A stretch of 48,870 nucleotides of DNA from Lachnospiraceae bacterium (GTDB lineage Bacteria > Bacillota > Clostridia > Lachnospirales > Lachnospiraceae). Position 1 is the stretch's first letter, and each line of letters begins with the position of its first letter. Under the pieces are notes generated by a model. The model had not been told where the DNA came from. It searched no databases and saw only the letters and a list, made by a program, of their open reading frames with translations. A program made the translations under genes and the position numbers. The DNA lies in NCBI GenBank assembly GCA_024699645.1, contig JAILPE010000051.1:1-48870 (forward strand). The letters run 5' to 3'. Shown here one piece after another: positions 43,106 to 48,870 of the stretch.

Positions 43106-44041
43106 ATGCCAATTAAAGTATCCGCAGATCTTCCTGCAAAAAAAATAATGGAAGAAGAAAATATATTCATGATGGATGACACGAGGGCTATGACTCAGGA
43201 TATCCGCCCCCTCGAGATTGCTATTCTCAATCTTATGCCTCTTAAAGAAGCAACCGAGGTACAGATGTTACGTTCCCTCTCAAATTCTCCCATACAGGTG
43301 AATATGACGTTTCTTACCACATCATCATACATAGGCAAGAACACTGCCAAAAGTCATCTTGATCAGTTTTATCTTACTTTTGATGATATTAAGGATAAGA
43401 AATTCGATGGACTTATAATCACGGGTGCCCCCGTAGAAAACCTTGAGTTTACGGAAGTTGCATATTGGGACGAACTCTGTTCAATAATGGAATGGTCAAA
43501 AAAGAATGTTACTTCTACACTTCATATATGCTGGGGAGCTCAGGCCGGAATATATTATCATTACGGCATAAACAAGCATAAGCTTACTTCAAAGATGTCC
43601 GGAATATTCGAGCACAAAGTCCATAAGCGTAAGGAACCTTTTGTCAGAGGTTTCGATGATGTTTTCCTTATGCCCCACTCTCGTTATACAGCAGTATCTC
43701 CCGAGGAGGTATATGCGAACAAAGAACTTACGGTTCTTGCCGATTCGGAGAAAGCCGGCATTTGTATAGCGCTTGCCCATAACGGAAAACAGATATTTGT
43801 TTTCGGTCACCCTGAGTATGACAGAATGACTCTTGACGAAGAATATAAGCGAGATACGGCCAAAGGTCTTGATATTGCCATTCCCGAAAACTATTATCCA
43901 AACAATGATCCGAACAACAAACCTCTTTTGACATGGAGAGCTCATTGTAACATTATGTATTCGAATTGGCTCAATTACTATGTATATCAGGTTACACCTT
44001 ATGATGTTCAATCGATCGGTAATGAAGATAGCGGAAATTGA
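43106..44041 (+). CDS. metA: homoserine O-acetyltransferase (MetA family)
   Basis: 311 aa. The catalytic cysteine is C142 (HICWGAQAG), with H235 and E237 (GHPEYDR) completing the active site, at the same positions as in E. coli MetA. Residue 111 is glutamate (GAPVE), where E. coli has glycine. In Bacillus cereus MetA, Glu111 is linked to acetyl-CoA use, so this enzyme probably makes O-acetylhomoserine rather than O-succinylhomoserine despite the usual 'succinyltransferase' label. The first step of methionine synthesis. No SAM riboswitch fits the 38-nt gap after ligA. Confidence 0.93.
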   Translation: MPIKVSADLPAKKIMEEENIFMMDDTRAMTQDIRPLEIAILNLMPLKEATEVQMLRSLSNSPIQVNMTFLTTSSYIGKNTAKSHLDQFYLTFDDIKDKKFDGLIITGAPVENLEFTEVAYWDELCSIMEWSKKNVTSTLHICWGAQAGIYYHYGINKHKLTSKMSGIFEHKVHKRKEPFVRGFDDVFLMPHSRYTAVSPEEVYANKELTVLADSEKAGICIALAHNGKQIFVFGHPEYDRMTLDEEYKRDTAKGLDIAIPENYYPNNDPNNKPLLTWRAHCNIMYSNWLNYYVYQVTPYDVQSIGNEDSGN

Positions 44042-44079
44042 TCGCTGTCTTCCGTCAGTTAAATTTGGGAGAAAATGAT

Positions 44080-44679
44080 TTGAGATTTAAGATCAAAGAG
44101 ATTGAATGGGACGCTCCCATTGTAAAAGATTCGCCTTTCATGGATCTGCTTGGTGCCGATCGTAAAGAAAAAGTCGAAAGACTTGCAAATCTTCGCCTCA
44201 AAAACATGCATATCAACAGCGAGATCATAATTAAAGAAGAAGCTGCAAAAGATCTCTCACTGTCACCTCGTGATATCGAGATTAAGAGGACATTACTTGG
44301 AAAACCTTTCATTGCGGGATATGATAATTACTATTTTTCTCTCTCCCACTGCGACAACCTTATATTGTTTGCAAGCGACAACACTCCTATCGGTGTTGAT
44401 ATAGAAAAGTCAAGGTCCTCTTATCTGAAGATCGCAGAGCGATTTTTTACAATTAACGAAATAAACAAAATAAAGGATTCAAAGAATCCTAAAGAAGAAT
44501 TTTTGCTTGTTTGGACAAGGAAAGAAGCATATGTAAAACTAACGGGAAAAGGACTGTCAACAAGACTCGATTCGTTTGATGTACATGACACGTCCGTTAC
44601 CCGATATACAACAAATGATTACATATCCATGACAGACGGGAAAAACTATGTTTACTCAATTGCACAGTCCGTCTTATGA
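44080..44679 (+). CDS. Sfp-type 4'-phosphopantetheinyl transferase
   Basis: 200 aa from a TTG at 44080 with GGGAGAAAATGAT in front. The ORF track starts 14 codons earlier at a TTG overlapping the metA stop, which has no ribosome binding site. Motifs are PIGVDIEKSRS, FFTINE and LVWTRKEAYVKLTGKGL, the metal- and CoA-binding signature. It attaches phosphopantetheine to carrier proteins (fatty acid, polyketide or nonribosomal peptide type). No such megasynthase is in the window. Its transcript ends at the following hairpin. Confidence 0.85.
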   Translation: MRFKIKEIEWDAPIVKDSPFMDLLGADRKEKVERLANLRLKNMHINSEIIIKEEAAKDLSLSPRDIEIKRTLLGKPFIAGYDNYYFSLSHCDNLILFASDNTPIGVDIEKSRSSYLKIAERFFTINEINKIKDSKNPKEEFLLVWTRKEAYVKLTGKGLSTRLDSFDVHDTSVTRYTTNDYISMTDGKNYVYSIAQSVL

Positions 44680-44684
44680 CAAAC

Positions 44685-44712
44685 AGCCGTTCCGGCATTA
44701 TTGCGGGCGGCT
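44685..44712 (+). terminator. terminator after the phosphopantetheinyl transferase gene
   Basis: AGCCG-tt-CCG pairs with CGG-g-CGGCT, followed by TATTTTTTAT. It overlaps the stop codon of the histidine phosphatase gene on the other strand. Confidence 0.75.
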
Positions 44713-45353
44713 TATTTTTTATAGATCGTCGCAGCTATATTTTTTTCATTCATATCTTTAACAAAAGAGGAGCTGTTTTCTTCCAACGTTCTGCTGATAT
44801 CTCCGGGATAATATTTGAACAGACCGCAATTCGATTGCCCGTAGGCCCAGAAATCCTTCTTTTTGTTTCCGAGGAGAAATGTTATCAATCCTGCATTTAA
44901 AGCACCGTGAGCTACGATCAGAACATTTTTCTTTTCATCCATGAGTTTTATTAATACATCATTATAAAAATCTTCCACTCTGTTTAATAATTCATCGAAG
45001 GATTCAGCTCCATTCGAAGCCTTATAATTTTCGGGATCAAAGAAAAAATTACGGAGCGGGTGATCCTGTTTGCCGTATACACCGTTACATCCTTCATTTT
45101 CACCGAATGAAATCTCAGTAAGTCTGTCGTCAACGATCACGTCGATATCTGACCCTTCAGTAACTATTTCAGCGGTTTGACGCGCTCTTTTTAAAGGTGA
45201 GACATAACATACATCAAAATTACAGTCCAATATCTTTTTTCTTACATCCTGAGCAGATCTTATTCCTTCACTGTTTAACTCTATATCGGTCCTGCCCTGG
45301 ATCTTGTGCAAAACATTCCAGTCAGTTTTACCGTGTCTTAATATACCGATCAT
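44712..45353 (-). CDS. histidine phosphatase superfamily protein (phosphoglycerate mutase-like)
   Basis: 213 aa. The catalytic histidine is in ILRHGKTDWN at residue 7 (RHG), with the second in VAHGALNAG at about 148 and an acid in SFGENEG. It resembles CobC or broad-specificity phosphatases rather than glycolytic mutase, and the true substrate cannot be named. There is no signal peptide. It follows the zinc-ribbon/DUF6273 gene by 15 nt and is probably co-transcribed with it. Confidence 0.85.
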   Translation of the reverse strand: MIGILRHGKTDWNVLHKIQGRTDIELNSEGIRSAQDVRKKILDCNFDVCYVSPLKRARQTAEIVTEGSDIDVIVDDRLTEISFGENEGCNGVYGKQDHPLRNFFFDPENYKASNGAESFDELLNRVEDFYNDVLIKLMDEKKNVLIVAHGALNAGLITFLLGNKKKDFWAYGQSNCGLFKYYPGDISRTLEENSSSFVKDMNEKNIAATIYKK

Positions 45354-45368
45354 AACAAATATTTCCGA

Positions 45369-47090
45369 TCATTTTAATTTTTTTACCCACATAACGGGTC
45401 TGACAAGAAACGGAGTATTTGCCGCCGCACCGTCAAGATTCATGTTTCCTTCTTTATCGACATAGGCAATATTCCCGTCTCTGTTTCCGGGGGTTCTAAG
45501 CCACCAGTTCAAACCGAAAGGAGTGGTTTCATATCGTTTTGCATTGACATTTTTTGCAGTCTGTTCATCCACGAGTCTCGAAAACTCGTCACAACTCAAA
45601 AGGAACAACGAGCTAATACTGTCACTTCCGGGGTTTGTACCGTAAGAAGGATTAGGAGAAGCTTTTACATTTCTCTCAAGGACAAGCTCCCTTTCATTTG
45701 CGTTAAACATTTCATTAAGGTATGAAAGATTAAGGATCTTTCTGACTGTCGATTCTGTCCAATTGACATTCTGATTCTGTCCTGTAAAAGCAATACAATC
45801 AATGACAGATTCAGACAAAAGAAGATATGCATCTTCGTCTTCGTCTATGACCTTCCAGTTTATTTTTTCTTTCCCATTTTCAAGATTTCCGTCCGTTTCA
45901 CATTTACCGAACTCAATTATATCACCAATGCTTCTTTTCAAGAATTTAAGAGAAGCTGATACATTAGTGATCGAATCTCTCTTCGCTTCGCTACCCACAT
46001 AAGAATTTGAAGTCAGCAATATGTACGCTTCATCATAGCCCGCGTTTTCGATCAGTGAGGAAGCTTTATTAAATCTTTGTTCCGAAAGACTTGTATATGA
46101 ATATTTACCAAGGAGATCAAGCGATTCGGAATACTTTCCTTCCGAAACCATCTCAGAAACTCTGCTTAGGATACTATCAACAATCTTATTCTCTTCACCG
46201 GTCTCTTCAAGTAAAATATATGCATCATCATATTTTTTATTTTCAATGAGCTTATCTGCCCTGGTTTTTTTATCATCCAAGATCTCATCTTCCCGGCCGA
46301 GTTCGGTAAGGATAGCATATCCTTCAACATAATTTCCCGATTCGATCATTTCGATAGCATTATCATACTTAAGCATGGGTGCAATAACAAGGAAATAGGC
46401 AAGTACAAGTGCGCCTATCAGAACAACACCGACAACCAAAGCTATGATCAACGAACTGATCTTTTTCTTTTTCTTTGATCTATTAAAAGCATCACCGTTT
46501 TTTTCTCGATTCTGCTTTGTTTTCGAATTTAAATTATTATGTACATCGTTTAGGAACATCTGATCGGTTGGATTTTTAACTCTTGTGTTTACAGTTTCAC
46601 CCGATTTTCTGTCTTTTTTTACGAATCCGCTGTTTGACCTGCTGTATATCACATCAGACTTTGAATCATTATCTTTTCCTGCTAATGCTTCAAGTCTCAT
46701 CTTGCAAATAGCGAGCTGTTCATCGGCATCCTTCCATCCCGAAATAGATTCAAGCAAATGGCATGCAAAAGACAAGCCTGCTCGATCGCCTTTCATCATT
46801 TCGGTCTTTGCCCTTAAAAAAGTGGCATCTTTGAAACAGATATCAGCCTGCTCCAAACAGTTATCACGATAAATGTCAGCATCTCGAAAGCCTTCTATGA
46901 GAGAAAAAGCTTCTGCCGCAGCTCTGTAAGAAACTTCATTACCTGCAGTAGCCATGATCTCAGAAGCATAATCATATATCTGTTCACTGCAATCGTTTTC
47001 TACCTCACAGTTTGGACAGATCACTATTCCCTTATTTGCCTTTTTAATATTTATAATCGTTCCGCAATTTTTGCAAGTTATATCAGCCAT
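45369..47090 (-). CDS. zinc-ribbon membrane protein with TPR-like repeats and DUF6273 domain
   Basis: 573 aa from the ATG at 47090, which has AAAGGAGAAAG in front; the ORF track starts 17 codons earlier. A zinc ribbon, CKNCG...CPNC, opens the protein (about 6-28), followed by a helical repeat region, a Lys/Asn linker, a membrane helix at about 214-236, TPR-like repeats at about 240-360 (e.g. LIENKKYDDAYILLEETGEE) and a C-terminal DUF6273 domain (about 375-573) with WWLRTPG and PFLVRPVMWVK. Cytoplasmic zinc ribbon and extracytoplasmic DUF6273 are inferred from the single helix. DUF6273 is often found in Lachnospiraceae surface proteins; function unknown. Confidence 0.72.
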   Translation of the reverse strand: MADITCKNCGTIINIKKANKGIVICPNCEVENDCSEQIYDYASEIMATAGNEVSYRAAAEAFSLIEGFRDADIYRDNCLEQADICFKDATFLRAKTEMMKGDRAGLSFACHLLESISGWKDADEQLAICKMRLEALAGKDNDSKSDVIYSRSNSGFVKKDRKSGETVNTRVKNPTDQMFLNDVHNNLNSKTKQNREKNGDAFNRSKKKKKISSLIIALVVGVVLIGALVLAYFLVIAPMLKYDNAIEMIESGNYVEGYAILTELGREDEILDDKKTRADKLIENKKYDDAYILLEETGEENKIVDSILSRVSEMVSEGKYSESLDLLGKYSYTSLSEQRFNKASSLIENAGYDEAYILLTSNSYVGSEAKRDSITNVSASLKFLKRSIGDIIEFGKCETDGNLENGKEKINWKVIDEDEDAYLLLSESVIDCIAFTGQNQNVNWTESTVRKILNLSYLNEMFNANERELVLERNVKASPNPSYGTNPGSDSISSLFLLSCDEFSRLVDEQTAKNVNAKRYETTPFGLNWWLRTPGNRDGNIAYVDKEGNMNLDGAAANTPFLVRPVMWVKKLK

Positions 47091-47147
47091 AACTTTCTCC
47101 TTTGTCGAGGGAAAAGAAATAACGCATCTAATGTGGAGCAATACTAT

Positions 47148-47178
47148 ATCCCCGGGCGGTCAGAAACCTCCCGGGGAT
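47148..47178 (-). terminator. hairpin downstream of PFOR
   Basis: ATCCCCGGG and CCCGGGGAT pair, with an inner GG/CC pair and an outer TACT/AGTA extension. There is no U-tract, so it may act as an mRNA 3' stabilizer as much as a terminator. Confidence 0.55.
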
Positions 47179-47208
47179 CAGTACTATAATAATTGTTGGA
47201 TTTAACTA

Positions 47209-48870
47209 TTATTTGTAGAGTTCAACAAGTTTCTGTAAGTGCTCGAAACGAGCCTTTGCAGCCTTTTCGGACTCATCGAAGAGCTTCTCTGCTCTCTCAG
47301 GGAACTTAACCTTAAGTGAAGTGTAACGTGTCTCATTGTTAAGGAAGTCCTGATATGTTCCGTCGCCGTCCTTAGATGTAAGGGTGAAGGGATTCTTGCC
47401 CTCAGCCTTAAGAGCGGGATTGTATGAGAAGAGGTTCCAGTAACCGGCAGCAACTGCCTTCTTCATCTCATCCTGGCAATGGTTCATGCCACCCTTAACT
47501 CCGTGGAGTTCGCAAGGTGCGTAACCGATGATGAGTGAAGGTCCGTTGTATGCCTCAGCCTCTGTAAGTACCTTAACTGCCTGAGCAGGGTTAGCACCGA
47601 GAGCGATCTGAGCAACGTAAACGTAACCATAGCTCATAGCGATCTCTGCAAGTGACTTCTTGCCGATTTCCTTACCTGCTGCAGCGAACTGACAAACCTC
47701 ACCGATGTTGGAAGCCTTAGATGCCTGTCCACCTGTATTTGAGTACATCTCCGTATCGAATACCATAACGTTAACGTTCTCACCGGATGCAAGTACGTGA
47801 TCAAGACCACCGAATCCGATATCGTATGCCCATCCGTCACCACCGAGGATCCAAACGGACTTCTTGCTTAAGTACTGCTTCTTTTCAAGAACAGCCTTGC
47901 AATCGGGACATCCTGCTGCTGCACCCTTTTCAAGCTCTGCAACAAGTGCTGCTGCAGCTGCGGGGTTCTCTTTTGTACTGTCCTTAGTCTCAATAAACTT
48001 AGCGATAGCAGCCTTTGTGCTTTCAGGAGTATCTGCACCTGCAGCGATTTCATTAAGTTTAGCTATAGCCTGGTCACGAAGAACCTTCTGGCCAAGATAC
48101 ATACCAAAGCCATGCTCTGCGTTATCCTCAAAGAGCGAGTTAGCCCAAGCGGGTCCACGAAGTGAATCTTTGTTAACTGTGAAAGGTGATGTAGCTGCGG
48201 GACCACCCCAGATTGATGAACATCCTGTTGCATTCGAGATGTACATCTGCTCACCGAAGAGCTGGGTAATAAGTCTTGCATAGCTTGTCTCTGCACAACC
48301 TGCACATGATCCTGAGAACTCAAGAAGAGGCTGGTTGAACTGTGAACCCTTAACGGTGTTCTCAGCGGGAGCTTCTGCCTTACGTCCAACGTTAGCAACA
48401 AGGTAATCAAATACAGGCTGCTGTTCGCTCTGTGTTTCCTGAGGAACCATCTTGATAGCCTTAACCTTATCGGGACAAACAGTAACGCACTCGCCGCAAC
48501 CCATACAGTCAAGAGGTGAAATGCTCATTGTAAACTTGTACTGTGAAGCCTTGGGCTTTGTATCTGCAAGTTTAATCTGTGCGGGAGCTGCCTTAACTTC
48601 TTCTTCAGAAAGCATGTAAGGACGGATCGTAGCATGTGAGCAAACAAATGCACAGTTGTTACACTGAATACATTTCTCAGGATCCCATTCAGGAACCATA
48701 ACTGCTGTACCACGCTTCTCATATGCTGCAGCACCGATCTCAAACTGACCGTCTGCAATATCCTTGAATGCCGATACGGGAAGGCTGTCACCATCCATAA
48801 GAGCGATAGGATTCATGAGGTTTTCAACCATCTTAACAGTCTCGGGACGTCCTGTAAGCTTCTTAGGTGC
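47209..48870 (-). CDS. nifJ: pyruvate:ferredoxin (flavodoxin) oxidoreductase, C-terminal part
   Basis: 553 codons in the window; the reading frame is open to the window edge, so the N-terminal domains lie outside. Two ferredoxin-like clusters are at the start (CIQCNNCAFVCSHATIRP and CMGCGECVTVCPDKVKAI), followed by the TPP-binding domain (SCAGCAETSYARL, GGDGWAYDIGFGGLDHVL, NTGGQASKAS). It oxidizes pyruvate to acetyl-CoA and CO2 and reduces ferredoxin. An Ala-rich insert with a GCPDC motif lies before the GGDGWAYD loop. Codon choice is narrower than in its neighbours, consistent with high expression. Confidence 0.95.
   Translation of the reverse strand, partial: APKKLTGRPETVKMVENLMNPIALMDGDSLPVSAFKDIADGQFEIGAAAYEKRGTAVMVPEWDPEKCIQCNNCAFVCSHATIRPYMLSEEEVKAAPAQIKLADTKPKASQYKFTMSISPLDCMGCGECVTVCPDKVKAIKMVPQETQSEQQPVFDYLVANVGRKAEAPAENTVKGSQFNQPLLEFSGSCAGCAETSYARLITQLFGEQMYISNATGCSSIWGGPAATSPFTVNKDSLRGPAWANSLFEDNAEHGFGMYLGQKVLRDQAIAKLNEIAAGADTPESTKAAIAKFIETKDSTKENPAAAAALVAELEKGAAAGCPDCKAVLEKKQYLSKKSVWILGGDGWAYDIGFGGLDHVLASGENVNVMVFDTEMYSNTGGQASKASNIGEVCQFAAAGKEIGKKSLAEIAMSYGYVYVAQIALGANPAQAVKVLTEAEAYNGPSLIIGYAPCELHGVKGGMNHCQDEMKKAVAAGYWNLFSYNPALKAEGKNPFTLTSKDGDGTYQDFLNNETRYTSLKVKFPERAEKLFDESEKAAKARFEHLQKLVELYK

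Overview
The window looks like a chromosomal segment of a low-GC, anaerobic, probably motile member of the Clostridia, most likely Lachnospiraceae (Butyrivibrio-like). The grounds are pyruvate:ferredoxin oxidoreductase, a multi-subunit Mrp/Mbh-type antiporter operon, a BspA-type leucine-rich repeat protein, FapA, CheX and ComFB family proteins, strong AGGAGG ribosome binding sites and sigma-A-like promoters. The genus is an inference from gene content, not from a marker gene. I saw no rRNA, tRNA, CRISPR array, transposase or prophage, and no gene-free stretch exceeds 300 bases.

Layout. 1-2.2 kb: fapA (+) converges on cheX (-). 2.2-10.5 kb: one minus-strand operon for a Na+/H+-antiporter-like membrane complex, in the order MbhD-like, MbhE/MrpB fusion, MrpC, then four successive NuoL/M/N-MrpD-type subunits. 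It has no MrpE/F/G, no hydrogenase and no dehydrogenase genes beside it, and a structured leader precedes it. 10.7-14.5 kb: aminopeptidase P, two membrane/DUF4097-type proteins and a cyclophilin. 14.6-16.7 kb: a FliD-C-like protein, an acidic protein and a 68-residue orphan. 16.7-19.3 kb: rlmI, gtrA, comFB and a NUDIX hydrolase. 19.4-29.6 kb: minus-strand genes mgtE, argS, an Arch-ATPase, an SH3b membrane protein, argH, zapA and a U32 peptidase/rRNA-hydroxylase family protein. 29.8-39.9 kb: a CNNM/CorC transporter with its own consensus promoter. Upstream of it lies a probable operon of hybrid kinase (735 aa), secreted LRR protein, hybrid kinase (1046 aa) and OLD-type ATPase/TOPRIM protein. 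40.1-44.7 kb (+): rluF-type pseudouridine synthase, ligA, metA (acetyl-type) and an Sfp-type phosphopantetheinyl transferase. 44.7-48.9 kb (-): histidine phosphatase, a zinc-ribbon/DUF6273 membrane protein and a truncated PFOR gene running off the window end.

How the genes fit together. The antiporter operon probably couples H+ and Na+ movement across the membrane. FapA, CheX, ComFB and the FliD-like protein point to motility, surface or nucleotide-second-messenger biology. The two hybrid kinases both end in REC-HPt modules but no output regulator is encoded nearby, so their phosphate must go elsewhere. The best candidates for undescribed biology are the four-antiporter Mrp/Mbh-like operon with its structured leader, the kinase-LRR-kinase-OLD operon (including a five-cysteine cluster in the OLD protein), and the NUDIX promoter with its palindrome and 25-bp tandem repeats.
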